Assembly (NCBI GenBank): GCA_013399855.1
Contig: VXAY01004756.1
Span: forward strand, 312,063-376,062
From: Oxyruncus cristatus
Lineage: Eukaryota > Chordata > Aves > Passeriformes > Cotingidae
DNA length: 64,000 nucleotides
Reading direction: 5' to 3'
Positions within the stretch are counted from its first letter, which is position 1. Each line of letters starts with the position of its first letter. The position numbers and the translations under genes are program-made. Under the pieces are notes generated by a model. That model was not told the origin of the DNA, did no database searches, and saw only the letters and a program-made list of their open reading frames with translations. This document shows positions 22,223 to 37,000 of the stretch, in pieces.

Positions 22223-25200
22223 AACAGCCACAGAAAAGACGTTGCAGAGGTCCACAGCTACAAAATATATCCCTCTTTTCTCCACATCACGTGGGGACTC
22301 AACCCTTATTTCTGCTGCATTTTTCCCAGGCTCCACTGGAAGAGCCTGGATTAAGCTCATGCAGGGACATGTTTTGGCCGCTTATTATTTATTACAATTT
22401 TAGTTCCAGGTTTCAAAAACAATTAGAGAAACTGCTTAATAGGAAAATGACTCTAATTACTTGTTAATTGAGGTTATCTGCTTCACATTATTCAAAACGT
22501 AAATTGTGTTGACACTTGTACCCAGATATGATTACTTAATAAACAGGCTGAAACTGCACCAGGAATGCATGCACCTCCTAAAAAAGGCATTTTAGCTTTC
22601 AACTCCGGTTTGCTCATCTGAAATATGTTAAAAATATATGTACACAGTTTGCATTAAGGTCCCTTGTAACATGTTAGTACAAAAAAAATAAACTATATGC
22701 TTCAAATAGTGAAAAGATGAGGGACCGAAATTGAAAAGTGAAAAGGTTTATTAAGCTTGCACATAATATATTCAGGTAGGGTTTACATACAATAAGAAAC
22801 AAGATTACATGAAATATTGTGTTACCTCCTGAATAAATAATTTAGCTGATAAATCAAGTATCTGGATCCAAAAAAAATACCAGTGTTAATATTTGTCATA
22901 TTGGTATTTATGCTTGTGTTTGATTTTGGGGATCAAAAAAAGGAAGAGTGTTATTTTTTAAAAAAATAAACTCATTTGGGGATGAGAGTGGCAGGTTTCT
23001 GACCATTATTATATTTTCTAGAGCAAGATAATTCCACTGTGTGAGAATTAAATCCAAGTATCCGCTTTCCTCTTCACATTATTCTGCCCTGGGACTTCTA
23101 CATTTTTACAGAAATATTCAATCCCTGTTTTTTAAAAAGTCTCAGGCCATGAATCAGACTTCAAGTCTCCAAATGGATAATGATTCCACATAATGGAATT
23201 TACCAGCCATGTCTGTTGTGGGTAGGATTATTCATTTTTAAAGTATTGGGGTTTGGGGGCTTGTAGGTTTAATATGTACATATTTTTTTTATGTGGCTTG
23301 CAAACATCTTAATTTCCTTGGAATCCCGAAATTTTTGTTACAGGAAAAAAATCAATAAGAAAATATGAAAGGTAACACTTTTGTTCTAAAGACATAACTA
23401 GCAAACCTGTTGACCAGAGAGATTTCAGCTTGAAATTCCCCTGTTTGAAATGAGAGAAAGACCCTCAGTTCATGTAGAGGAGCCTCAGGGTCCATCTCTG
23501 TGTGTCAGACCTGGGACTGTTTATTACTGAGGCATTTTTGGAAAGGTGAACCTCTGCAGACCACGGTGGTCGAGCAACGAGAGGGTGACAGCAGGAAAAT
23601 GGTGGAGAGCAGAAATAAATTAATTCTTCAGATTAAAGGGGCTGATTGCACACTTCACAGGAACATTTATATTTCTCAATATGCGAGCATAACTCTTCCA
23701 CCTTGAATTTTTGGGCTTTTATTTTTCTCAGCTAAAAACCTTTGTAAGGCATTTTCTACAGAAATACTATTACTGCCTTCTCCTTCGTATTTTGCCAAGA
23801 AATGATGGAAAGTTGCAAAGCCCACAAGGATGGAAGTTTCAGAGCTGTGTTTGTGCCCATTAATTTTCTCTTCTATGATATTTTCCCATTTTCACGCTGT
23901 TTGACATTGAGCCTCAGCTTTGTTCCTGACTTGTAGCCTATGGCAGTGGAATGGGGAGATGAGACATCACGGAGATGTAGAGCACACATAAAAAGAGAAG
24001 ATGTGTAAAAACTGAAATGACATGGCAGCTGAAGCAGCTTGTTGCTCAGCTTGGTTGCATGTTTGAGTGGAGAAAGCGAGGTAAATTGTGATATGTAAGA
24101 GAATAACACTCGACAGGGTGTATGGTTGTAAGGTATATGGATGCTCAATCATGTGGTGAGGCAGAAGGCTGAAGGACAAGCGCCTTCAGTATCCACACAG
24201 TCTGTAGATATCCGTATGACCTACAAAACAGAGGGTGTCAGGCTCGGAAAAATATCACTTACAAAGCATGTGCAAGCAATTTAAAGACAACTCCATATAC
24301 GCCATTAGAGTAACTCCTCATCTTTCGGTAATTATTAGCATGATAAAGTTTAGGGAGGGAAAAAATCACTATCACACGGTTCTCTGTGCATTCGCCCCAT
24401 AAATAGATGAATTCTCACAGTGGTCTACACACAAACAACCATTTTCCCTTCCCACTGGTTGTACTTATTAACCTATTAGAGATACATGTGCCTTTATGCT
24501 AATTTTTCTGGTCGTTTACAACCGCCACTCTATCTGTGCCTGGATGGGTCTGTGTAATGGATCTGATGATCTTCAAATCTGGAATAGGATTTATTTAGGT
24601 CAGACTCCATTTAGAGCATTTCGGATATTTGAGCAGGGAAGTGAATGGCCCTTTGTATACAGACGGTAGAACATTTTAAGATGTTTATTCAGAGTGTCCT
24701 TTAAATTTTGATACTTTTAGAGCCACATTGAAAATAGTTTGCAAATTCGTTTCTATGGCAATGTGCAATAAATTACTGAAGGAATCATAATTTAGGCGGG
24801 TTTATCTTCCTTTGTGTTCTACTGTAACACAAACATGCTTAAACCTGCAAGGTATTTAAAAAAAATCGCTGTGACACTGTACTCCAGCTCTGCCTTCCTG
24901 ACTGTATGTGCACCTGTATAAATGAGACAAAATATCCCATTTTTGATTTGACTTGGTGACTTTCCTCACAGATAAATGGGTTATTCTATAAAATGCAGTG
25001 CACTGCAAAATCAAGTTTGTTATTTTAGCACGTGGAAATTGTGGAGTCCAGGTAGTTTTGTTCTTTCTCCAAGACGTGCTGTGCATTTGGCAGTTGATAA
25101 TTCTATAGTCACTGAATCTGTGTAGCGACAAACTGAGATATATTGACTAATTGACTGGTTTTTTTTAATGGCACCCACTACAGGCATAGGCAGGTCCTTT

Positions 25201-25799
25201 ACACAGTGAAAAGCAGCCAAATGTTAAACAGTGAATAAAACCTTCCCTTCAATAAACTTCAGGTGTTGTATCACCAAAGGGAATCCTGCAGGCCCTGCAG
25301 TGCTGGACCAAACTGGTGCATCGCTGTGTCCTGGAGGTTTCCAAATTCTTTAAGTTCTGAACTCTCTACGCAGGAATAATTTCAAGAACCTTGTTTTATC
25401 TCTAAAATCTTAATGCTGTGCTGTTACAGGCTCACTGATAAGATGATGCAGCTGTTAATAGTGATGAAGGAAAATCAGGAACAGTTGATAAATCTTTGTG
25501 GCATTTTATGTTTGCAGTTTGTTTTTTGGGTTTCGGTATTTTCATGTGATTTGCTTCCAAGAAACTGTTGATGAGCTTTCCATCCTATTAATGACTAAAA
25601 ACATGTCCAATGGCATCTAGTACTGTTGAAATTAGCATTTCTTCTGGAATCAGCAATATTTGGCAAAATTTTAGGAAACCTAAATAAATGTCATGCCAGA
25701 ACCTTGTAGAGTTTTCTGAGGTGGTCCGTGCCTGTTGATCTCAATCATAAATATTGCTTTGTCATTTTGTCATTACAAATGGAAACTACAAAATTTTGA

Positions 25800-26340
25800 G
25801 AAAGGGCAATCATTATGCCAATATTCAGAAAGGGAAAATGACACAGCTTGGAAATCTTTACAGTCCAAGTAACCTAAAAATGTATTAGGTCAATTAACGG
25901 AAAAAATGTTGCAGGGTTCCATTTTAAAAAGAAAAAAAAAATAGTTAGCAATACCATTGATGTCAGTCATCACAACTGAATAAACAACAAATTTTTAAAA
26001 ACTGCAACCAAATGGATTATTTTTTGATGTAAGTCTCGCTGGAGAATGCAGCCATACTTGTGAAGTGCAGTGAAAGTTTGTAAGTCACTCGACTTAATAG
26101 TACGTGACATTCTGATTAAATATTAGCTATGTGCTGTATCAGTGAAGCACACATTAAATGGATTAAGAACTGATTAATTTACACGTTTTGGAAAGTAGTC
26201 CCTGGGGAATCATCATCAACTGGGGGAATTTTTAGAGTTGTTCTCCGGGGACTAGCGCTAAGCTTGACAGTAATCACTCTTTTTATCCATGATATGGAAG
26301 TAAATAGAACAGTTCTAATAACATTTGAAAAAAAAAAAGG
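25800..26340 (+). mobile_element. Ancient CR1/L3-type LINE, reverse transcriptase remnant
   Basis: Two decayed blocks fit the ORF2 reverse transcriptase of CR1/L3 LINEs. Bases 25,803-25,870 read roughly as the K-G-K...N-Y-R-P segment. Bases 26,200-26,330 resemble the nucleotide pattern of the conserved GVPQGS-to-FINDM region (TTGTTCTCCGGGGACTAGCG, then TTTTTATCCATGATATGG). Their spacing, about 150 codons, matches the family. Frameshifts, stops and an eroded catalytic FADD region show it is long dead. It may continue with poor similarity to about 27,030. It is much older than the CR1 tails elsewhere in the window. Confidence 0.5.
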
Positions 26341-27961
26341 CAAAGATTGATGGACTGGCAAATAGGTCTGGGTAAAGGCACTTGTGGAGAGTGATCCGGA
26401 TGGCTTAGTGGCTGGAAGTGCATTTTAATTTATCCAAATATATGTATATATGGGAAACGGGCCATGCTGTTCCCAGAACTACAAATTGTATTTGAGATTT
26501 TACTGCAAAATGTGGCTTTTGTGGGTGCTTTGGTGTCAAGAAGTTTGGGCTGATCACTGTGAGTGGTAATGAAGATGGGAGATGGCAAATGGTCATGTCT
26601 GTCAGTAGCACTGATGAGAAAAAAAGCCAGCATAGTAACTCTGAAATAATGAAGATTTAGCAAGGAAGAGGCAAAAAAACCCCTAAAAATAAAGGAAAAG
26701 AATAGTGATCTAGGAAAATTATCTTGCCAGTGAAGGACCCACAGACCTCAACATGTTTAAATCACCTGAAAGAAATTAAAAGGCAAATGATTTCTCTCTT
26801 ATCTACCTTAAGGGACAATACTGGGCACCAAAGAGTTCTTTAATGTAGCAGGAAAAGGCAATGCAAGATGAAATGTCTGGAAGTTGGAAGCCCCCCAAAA
26901 TAAAATGAGAGTTACAGCACATTTTGCAAAGACTAGTAGGAAACTACCAAGAGAATTGGTAAATTCATCGTGTTTTCATGCTTTCAAATAAGAAATGGAT
27001 CCCTTCCAGGGAGATATCAAAGAGAAATGTCCTAGGCTAAGTCCAGCGAAGTTTGGATAAAATATTTATGTAAACATTTCCATAAACAGTGCCATCTTGA
27101 TTCCTCATCCACGTCAAAGGGTGGAGACACAAAGAGATCCAGTGGCAGGTGCTATTCAAAAGCTTTTGTTGAACTGGGGATGAAAGAGGAAGAAAACCAG
27201 CACATAAGTGATAAATAAAAGCCTTTTTCCCAGCATTACATGATGTATATTTGTTACTTTACTGACAACGTGGTATATATGTATGTACAGCGTGAAGTAT
27301 GCACTGAAATATAAAGTTCTGGTTTTGTGTGCCACCAAAGCTTCTACGAACATTTGTCTCATTTGTTTTCTTGAGGTGCTGGCTGGTTGTTTTGTTTTGG
27401 GGTTTTTGAAATAAACTATTACGTATTTATTTATATAACTATTATTATATTTATTTTAGAAGGTAAATTACTTTTTTGGAAGTGTACCTATCTTTATAGA
27501 CGGTCCACATTTCAGATGGCAGTAGATGATTCTTGTTCTGTTTTGTTGAGGATATTTTTTTTATTTTATGTGAGGTAGGTGACTTCTCTGTCAGAACAGA
27601 ATTAGGAAAATCAGATCAGTGGCAATTTTCTTTGTGTCTAGACACTTCAGAAGTTTCAAACAGGATAATTCCATTTCTACTTTTCTTAATCTGCTGTGTT
27701 AGCATTGTGTGGTTTGCTGCCAGTGTAATGCCACAGGAGCGAAACCAGGAGATCCAGTGTGGTTTGGATCAGGAATATGCACTTCCCTCTCCTCCGTGTT
27801 CTCTTCAGTACTTTGACTGATTTGTGTAGTGGATTATTTTAAATGTTTCTATGTCTCTGAACGTCAAACAATGAAATACTCTTCAAACAATATGGAAAAA
27901 AAAAACCATTTTGCAGTTGTAGTTCTTATTTTGCCAGGACACAAATAGTTTGCACTTTTTC

Positions 27962-27977
27962 TTTTTTTTTTTTTTTT
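27962..27977. repeat. T16 homopolymer
   Basis: Sixteen consecutive T within a longer T-rich stretch. Confidence 0.9.
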
Positions 27978-30900
27978 CTTGTATTTTTTTAATCTGTATG
28001 ACAAAGAATCTCATCAAGGACCCTGAATCTGAACGCAAATTTGAAGAACTAACTCTGGTGTTTAAAAACCCCGAACCAAACCCTGACCTCTACACTGTCG
28101 TACTTTTACTGTGTCAGCAGGTTTCGGTAAAAATGCTGGGATATTAATTTTGGGTGAAATGAAGGCAAATTGTAAGTGGAGAATCCCCAAGCTGGGAAGC
28201 AGCATTAGCAATCGCTGCTGTCCTACCTGGTTTGCTGCAAGGTCGTGATTAAATATAAAACTGAGAAATCTCCAAGGAAGAGTGAAGAAAAGTTAAGCTT
28301 TTAAATATTTTCATTCTTTTCCTAGCTGAATATCATGATGTCAAATCGAATAGGAAGGAGTTGTCCTGCTAATTGACCTTTGCAAAATTACCCATTTGCT
28401 TAAAAAGCTACTTGAAGTAGATCAGTTATTATCTTGATTACTCTATTTCTTTCATGTTAATGTTTATAATGGCACCTGGGAAAATCTGTTTGAAAACTTT
28501 ACTTCAGTCTTTCTGGTGCTGCATCTGTAATTTGGTCCTCTGAACATTGCTAATAAGCAATACCGATTTTTTTTTTTTTTAAGAGATTACAGATCTTGGT
28601 GATATGAGAGACTAATATGAGCCAACAGGACTGGGAGAAAAAGTATTCACAAGCTTATTCATGTTATTAGTGCAGAGGGAAGGGAGAGCAGGTGGCAAGT
28701 TAGATGGCCATCTAGATATTATCAATCTGACAGGTATCCAAGTGGTTCTGTATTACAGTCTCTAATTTTGGTCTCTGAACAGTTTTTAATAAGATTGAGC
28801 TGTGGGGTTCTCAGGCATGACCCGTGCTAGAAGATATTCTTTCCAATCACATAAAAAACGTTCTTTGTGAAAATTTCTGTGCTGACAGAAACAAAGGACT
28901 TTCCCTTGTAGAAGCAAGTGTTTTACCTCTGCTTTGCCTGGAATCAACAGCCTAAAAGTTAGAAAGGAGGTGGTCTTAGTGGGTTTTGTTCACCTGAGGT
29001 TAAAGAAACTGAACTAAGCTTGCGAGCCAGAGCAAACCGGTTTTTATTCCAGTTCTTTGATTTTTGTCGCTGGATGTTCATAGCGACTTTTTTGGCTTGT
29101 GTCCTTTATAAATCTCATTTCACTCTGGAGCCAGGACGTTTTCGGCACTGCTCCTGTGAAACTTGGACACAAGGATTTGACAATATGTCCAGACCAAAAC
29201 AGATCAGGCCGTCACACACGACTGATTCGGCCGAGCATGCTCAAAGACAAGACTGATGTCTCCACACTGCAGACAATTCTCTAGGGCAGGGACAGAGCAC
29301 TCCAATCCAGTCACCCCAGAGTAAATACTAAGTTAGACACAGCTTAAATGTGCCTTGGAGCACAGGCTTTCACTGCTGACTCAAAGAGAGCCCCAAGCCA
29401 CACTGCAGATCCAACCCTGCCACAGCTTTTACATCACTTTTCATCCTGCAAACACGTATCTGTAACCACTGGAGCAGTGTTGGGGCACACTCAGAGAGGG
29501 GAAGGGGAAGAAAAAAGAGAAAAAACACTTGTTGGAGTAATTTTGTCAATATGTTCCATGGGTGTTTGCGACTCAGTTGCTTAATTTTCTATGAGTGTTT
29601 GGAAGAGTGATATCTTGTTCACCAGAGTGTTGGTAAGAAGGAGGATTCCTGGAAGACTCAATTGGAAATGCTCTCTGATGCAGAGCTCTCTTTGATTTCC
29701 TCCTCCCTCCTCCTTTTAAAAGTTTAGTTTATCTAATCAAAGAGCAGAAACTCCATGACCTTTCTAATGGCTCCCGTACAGTGTATGAAGAACAGCTAAA
29801 GAAGGGATGATCCGTAAAAATACCAGGGGATTTATACATGCGAAGTTGTTCAAATTATTTCAATTAAAATTTAAGTAAAAGATGTTCGTTTGGAATGGTT
29901 AACAAGATGTTAAATTTTTAAGTAACTTATTGAAAATAATAAAATTAAATTAGTGTTGATTTGCTGTTAATTGAACTGTATTTGGGAAGAAAATTATATT
30001 TTATTTTAAAATTGCTGCTTCATCCTAAAAGCCGCATTAAGTTTTATTTTAGGACTCAAAAAATAAAAAAAAAAAAGAGAGAAATGTGTCTTTTCTACCA
30101 ACATTTTTGAAAATAATCTTTTCTTACTAAGCAGGGCTTTCTTAATTATTATTTCAAAGGACAATGACATAAATAAAAATGGATCTTTGTGAAAATGACT
30201 TTTTTTACTATCTGTCTTTACTGGTGCCATTTTTTACCACGGAATACGTTCTGCTCTATGGTGCATATGGAATGTGCACTGAAGGTAAACAGCTTTAGAC
30301 AGGTCTGGATTTAGTTCCCACTGGTTTTGGCATGATTTGCTTGTGATTTTTATACACTGTGGCCACTCAGTGAGGTGTGGCGCCCAAGGTAGTTTTAAGG
30401 GAAGTTGGGTATCAGAAGTATCCTAACCTGGGAAGCAGTGAGAACCAGGCAGTTCTCTGGCCCACGTGGCCATGGTTCTGCTCTGATGCTCGACCCACTT
30501 TGTTTCAAGTTAGCCTGGATATCCCTCCATTGCCATTGACAATGCAGAGTATATTCTTACATGGGAATCCTTGCAATTTTTTTACTTCATTCCATTTTGT
30601 GTTTCTCCCCCCCCCAGTACATCCCCCCACCCCCTCCCTTTGCCTTTCTGGCACATATATGTCCACAGGTGTTATTAAGTGTAGGGCAGCATGTGGTGTC
30701 CATGCTTCAGTGCTATCGCAGAGGAAGGACTTCCTACAGGAAAAAAATGATCACTTTCAGTATTTTGCAGGCTGCCCATCTAAGCCCATCATTGCCTGGC
30801 ATCTACACACTAAGGGCAAGGATCCAGCGAACTTGTGAGTGGGCACCATGCCATCTGAACAGATGGGCATGGAAGTAGGCAGCCAGTAGACCATGTATGT

Positions 30901-33713
30901 GCATCAACTGTGGGTGTTGAGGGCAAGATTCCCAGTGGAGAATGTCCAAACAGCTGTCTGGCCTGAGCCAACATGCCTACGACCAAGCAAAAGTGCCATC
31001 CCTAAATCCTGCTGAGTTGGATTAACCTTCAAAAATAAAAATTGCTTCTGCAGTAGCATAAGGTGAGTTTTTGGCTTGTTTAAATCTGAGGGAAAGAATT
31101 AGGTAGGCAGGATAAAGAGATGTGCTAACGTAGGGTCCACTAGAGAGGACTGGGCGTTTGTCTAGGAATATTAATAATATTTTGTACGAGGTATTTCTGT
31201 GGCACACAGTAACAGATGACTTGCAGGAGTGTGACATCAATGTTAATTACGCTCTTTCTGTAAGACAGTCCTTTCAGGAGAGAGCTTTTGAGTGCATTTT
31301 GATTGTAGTGTATGTGCTGGATGTGATTTTGTAAAGGAAATTCTTTCAGAGGTTTTTGCACATTTACTCACTAAGTTTTAATGATTTTTTTTTTTTATTA
31401 TTATTTTTTTTCCCCCCTTTTCCCTTACACTGAAACTACAGTTCTGGGGTGCAATTTCAGGTCAGAGTTGCTGACATATTGTACTGTTGCAGCTGAGTTC
31501 TCACATTTGTTGTTTTTATTTTCCTAAGATCCAAAGGGAGCATGAAAAGATAATCTATCATTACTCTGTGTCTGTATTAACTTTGATTTTTACCTTTTAT
31601 AGACAAAACATCAAACAGCACAGTTTTGCAGACTTAGATGTGGAAGGCAAAGAACAGTGAAACACTGATGGCTGTTGCATTTTTATTCCTGCTGGTTTTA
31701 CTCCATATTTCCTCTATCATTGCTGCACTACTCATCTGTAATTTTACCAAAGCACCTGCAGTAGTTCAGACTGCGAATATATTCTAATACCATAGAGAAC
31801 CAAAAGTAATAACTGCGTGATGAATAGGAAAATCAGAATAGGGAACTTATCAATATATTTTATTTTAAAATGTACATTTTTAGATATGGCTGGGTGAATG
31901 TTGTCACAGGGTGCACGTTGCTCTATTTTGTTACATATTAGAGTCTGTAATTGAACAGGTTTGTAGAAATATATAACAAGTCCCACTTTTAGTGTTGTTT
32001 CCTTGAATCAATGAGGATTGTGTTTAATGCAATTAAAGCATACTGAAGCTTAGGAAACAGGTTAGGTTCCTAAGGTTCCAGTTTGATTTCCAGTTGGAAA
32101 TTCTGAGGATTAGAGGCAGCGCAGCTGTTGGGCCCTTTGTGATAGTTTGATCCCCAGGTACGAGAATCTGAGCGACCCGCAGTCAAATTTAGAGCAGCCT
32201 TAGGATTTCTTGAACACATATGGGTGGTAAGAACCTTTTGTAGCTGCCTCCTCTTCTACATAGGATTTTGGCACATCTCCTACTCCTGAAAATGCTAAAA
32301 ATGAAGCCAAACTACATCAGCTGGGACTCCCTCAAAGCAAGGATCAATTGGACAAATTTCAAAGTCCATTTGAGTAGCTAGAGAGGAACAAAAGGGCTCC
32401 CACTCTAGGGAAAAATCTGCTCCTGGGAAACAGCAAGCCATTAATGGAGAAAAGTACTCAGTGAAGGCTTATCCTTGGATTTAAAATATTAGCCTGAACT
32501 GGATACCCCAAATTTGGAAAACCCCTTCAATAATTTGGGAAAGGAGGTGACATAGTTTCAAACAGACTATTATTCTTGGTAATCAAACTCATGATTAATG
32601 ATTCTCTGATCACAGAGAATCAGTTCATCTTAGCACTGGCTGAAATTTAAACTAGGATCTGAGTAATTATTTTCCTCTTCTTTCATGAATGGAGATAAAT
32701 GGAGATACTCCCCCAGCAGAAGTGCTGCTATGCTCGTTTACAGCAGGTCCTGAAGGCAGGGAGCCCGCCCACGTGGTTACACTGCCTGGATAAAAAATAC
32801 CCACCTTCACAGGCTCGGATACAAAGGAGGACCCTCGCACTGTGGGAAAGGTCTATAGGATTCTGATTTATAAGGGAGCAAGAGGTCAAGGGAAGCAAAA
32901 CCATTATCATTATTTTCAGAGGCTCTGGAGATGTGAGCTGAGTGTAGAGGGCAGTGTGCTCAAAGGGAGGCATGCAGGGCGAAGGCAACACAATCCTGCT
33001 TGCTGCTTTCTTCCTTCCCCCCACTGATTTCAGGCTGCAGATTCTGCTGAGAGCATGTCATATGTAACAAACTCAGGCCTGTAAGGATTGTGAAGTGGTT
33101 TTCTTATTAAATGATGCATAGAGAGATTATCTGGTCTGTAGCCAGAGCACAAAAGCTCCATCCATGCAAGTTCCTATTCCCGAGCAAAGCATTTGGTCAC
33201 CTGCGTAGTAATGAGTTTTCAGGAGCCTGGGGATGGGGATGGAGGGTGAGGAGCAAATGTGGGCTGGTGGGGGCAGGACTGAAACTGCACTTCATGCCTG
33301 TCTCTCCCTGCAAACCTTAGAAAAAAGGGCAGAGAGACCTAATGTCGTGTTATACAGCCTTGTAGTCTAATTACCTTTTCTTCTGAAGAAACCTCTTTGG
33401 GACAAGCGAGGAAGGGGAAAAAAGCCCCCACAAAAGCACCTGGTTCTAATGTAACTCTCAGGAAGATGGTGTTAGGAGGGCTCCGGACCAAGTCAGGAGT
33501 GCCAGTGGCTATGGCTGTAGGCAAGGAGCCCACTGGGACATGGAGCACTCCCCAGGGCTGAGAGGGGTCTCCTGCTGATGGCACAGCTCTAATGCACTGG
33601 GAGCATCCACACCAGCGTGGGGGAGAAGAAGGGGACTGCTCCTGCTGTTTTTGGACATTCTTCATTTCTTAAGAATGGATCAAAAGGCCTTATCTTCTGA
33701 AATGAAATGAAGA

Positions 33714-34015
33714 GAATAGAATCATAGAATGGTTTGGGTTGGGAAATAACTTGAATATCATCTCATTCCACCCCATTTCCTGTCCCTGCCTTAGGCAGGG
33801 ACACCTTCCACTATCCCAGGTTGCTCCAAGCCCCATCCAACCCGGTCTTGGACACTTCCAGGAATGGGGCAGCCACAGCTTCTCTGGGCAACCTGTACCA
33901 GGGCCTCCCCACCCTCACAGCCAAGAATTTCTTCTTCATCTCTAATCTTCTAAGCCTACTCTCTGTCAGTTTGAAGCCATTCCCACTTTTTCCTGTCACA
34001 AAATGCCCTTGTAAA
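33714..34015 (-). mobile_element. CR1 LINE 3' end
   Basis: Minus-strand CR1 of about 300 bp. On the + strand it reads ATAGAATCATAGAATGGTTT, CTTCCACTATCCCAGGTTGC, AGCCACAGCTTCTCTGGGCA, CTCCCCACCCTCACAGCCAA and GTTTGAAGCCATTCCCACTT, all standard CR1 3' UTR blocks in reverse complement. Confidence 0.95.
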
Positions 34016-37000
34016 TGGCAAAGGTGCACCTCCAAGTGGGGAGGCCTGTGGGATTTTCTCAGTGCCTTTCACAGCTGAAGAGAAATCATATCATAGCAGA
34101 GCTGTTTCCAAATAATGTCTGTAGATAAAGATGGACTTGCCATACTGCCCAAGACTGGATCTTTAAAACAAATCACTCTGAGCAGAGCAGTGAGTGAAAT
34201 GTTACATGATTTTCCTTTCCTTTGCCTAGGTGTCTTTCAAGGGATGTGGCCATTAAGAAATGCTGCAATACATTTTTGTTAAGTTTCTTTATCTAAGCAA
34301 TTACGAGCTGTCACTGTAGCATGGGAGTGACTGGGAACAAAATGATCACAGACATCACTAAATCAGGTGTCACCCCTCCTTCTCTGTGCAGGGAATGGTT
34401 TTCACAAAAGTTTATGTGACCGGTTTGTACTTTTATTGTGAACTTTCGAGCTGCCATCAGTAAGTTCGATCCTGTAAAGGATGGAGTGTTCTGGCCCCGA
34501 TCCAGAAAAACACTTAAGTCCACTGCAGAGTGCTTTGCTGGATTGGGTCCAGAGTAGAGCATCAGGCAGTAGTAGGGGTTCAACAGTAGGGGCTTTCTCT
34601 CTTTTTTTGGGTGTTTATAAAGGAATCTCCACGTACATGATTGCAGTGTCAGCAGGATGAAACGAAACAATAGTTAGACCCCTAAAAAGAAAGGTCAAAG
34701 CATGAACAGCGTGACAGGTTTTTGGGAGAAATCTATCAAAACCTCCATGAGAACCTTCTCCTTGGCAGAGAAATACAGTGAACGATGGAGGAAACAGCAG
34801 GTAGATGTCATCCTAGGGTTGCCATCCAAAGCAGAGCTCTGCTGGTCCAGTTGCTCCTTGTTTGATCAAACCGTGGCTTTCCCAGGCTACTTTTAGGTGA
34901 CATTTGTGGATAAATAATCTGTGATGAATATCTTATTTGACAATGCTGGAAGCCACCTAGAAAGCTCATAAAGTTATCTTAATTATTTAGGGATGCAAGT
35001 CAATCCAGAATGACATTTCAGGAAATAGTTAATTGTCTTTTTTTTTTTGTACATTCTGAGAAATGCCGGTTGGTTTTGCTCTGTTTGGTTGGAATCAAAA
35101 AGAAGTTTGCTGCTTCTTGTTGGCTGGATTAATTAGGTTAGAAATGGGAAATAAAAACCAAATGGGTCCTCCAAGTTTCTTTTTAAATCAATGCCACACT
35201 ATTTGAAGAGAGTAGCAGTGAGTTAGTCATGATGAAAACCCAGAAAAAGAGGGAGAATTTAAAGAACAAATGGGAACACAGAAAGAAATGAAATTAAACA
35301 TCAGGTTATTGTGTTTTACCTCCATGTTAAAACAGCAGTTGTCAGATGGTTGTCCCTTCACTCCAGGATACCAGGCATATGTAATGGAGGCTTTGCCTTT
35401 GTGGAAAGGATGATGATGGATTAGTGCTTAGATGCTGAAATAACTCTGGTAGGAGATGGATACCCTTTAGCTAAGGGAAGGGAGGGGCTGCTGAGGCTGA
35501 ATTTAACAAAACCAGACTTGCCCACAGACTTGCAAGCGCTCGCAGAGTGGATTTTTAGTGCTGCAGGTGACATTGTTGCTGACTGAAGAATGTTCATCAA
35601 ATCAGAAAACTGCTGATAAGCTGCCTTTCCCAAAAAGGGATCTCACGAACTTCTCCTGTAAATCTCTGCCTTTCATCATACCCTGGGAGGTGAGGTAGAG
35701 GACTTGTGACAGATATTATTTAGGTTTCTCTTCACTTTGTTAGGGTGATCGAAGGGAGCTATAGAGAAAAAAATGTCTCAAACCTTCCCTTTTATGGTCT
35801 ATCAATTAAAATCTGAATGAAAGAATGAAAATAATTGAGCCTACACCTCCCTTTGAATATTTTGGTAGTCCACTGATAATTATGAGTTTACAGAAACATG
35901 AGCATATTGACTAGTGTCACCCAGGTTCTGCTAAGAACATTTTAACTTTGAACTGAATATATCTTAAAGGACGTGATGTAACTAATTCATTCAATGGTAT
36001 TTGCAAAATAGATTTCAGACCAAATTTGTGTAAGGCCTGTTGGAATTTTATAAAAGTAATCTAAAAGAATACATTTCTTCTATTGCAACTGTTTTTTTTT
36101 CAAGTTGCTTTGATGCACTCTGTTTAAAGCTCTATTTCTAAACCAAAAGGCTGGTAGAAATGAGAAAGAACTTCATTGAAGTTTCCATTAATTCCATTTG
36201 GAAGCCAAATATTTGCGGTGTTTTTTTCCAGAAGAGCTTGGCTTACATAATTGTGAATTTTGGTTGATTTTTGGAACTAGGTTCAGACTTTTGAGCTTCA
36301 GGTCTTTCTTGTGTGAGATTTCTCATTGCTGGGCAGTTTCTTTTATTTTTGCCCTATAGGAGAAACACATTTTTAGGTAAAGTATCACACTAAATAATCA
36401 GGTAGGAGGTCTATTCTTTCTCTTTGCACTCGTGCAGTTTTCCTTAACATTTCTGCTTTGCATACAGTGCAGAGGTTCTTAAAGCACATCCACACCTGGA
36501 ATTTAATTTTATTTGGTTTTGGCATTTCCTATTTCCTGGAAATCTTACTGTTGTCTTTTAATTACACTACCACTAACAATTTGCTAGGTCTTTTTACTCC
36601 CTCCTTTCTTCACTCAGCTGTGGATGGATTTAGTGCTCCTGAGATATTCTTTTTAGCGAGTATCAAACATGAGCATTTCTTTTGCTAATTCTCTGATCAC
36701 TGAACCAAAGAGCAGCCCCAAAGCTCTGATCGGTGCTGTTCCCTTCACAAAGTTGCGCAGAGGGCCCCCAACAGACACGTGTGGCTCCTGGAGAGAGCAG
36801 CTGAATGTTAAAATAGATACTGTGGAGTGGTGGTGTGTCTTGTTATTTAATTTGGAAGAGTGAAGAATATATTTGAGGAAGCATCGCTGGGCAATGCCCT
36901 CTGCTGTACTTTAAGGAATAATTAGAATGTGGGGGATCTGGGTAGGAAAGAGTTTCTGTGATCTAGACCTGAATACTTCAGTTTTATGTCTCGGGTACTA

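Noticed and set aside
26397..26412. tRNA-like A box (TGGCTTAGTGG)
   Set aside because: No B box, no cloverleaf and no acceptor stem could be found downstream; probably chance.
27950..28147. ORF containing LIKDPESERKFEELTL, exon-like after a long T tract
   Set aside because: The possible acceptor (ACAAAG) and donor (GTGTTT) are poor, no ARHGAP15 sequence matches, and the exon 1 to exon 2 junction is already in phase without it.
30377..30838. 153-codon + strand ORF
   Set aside because: Irregular composition with poly-C derived Pro runs and no homology recognised.
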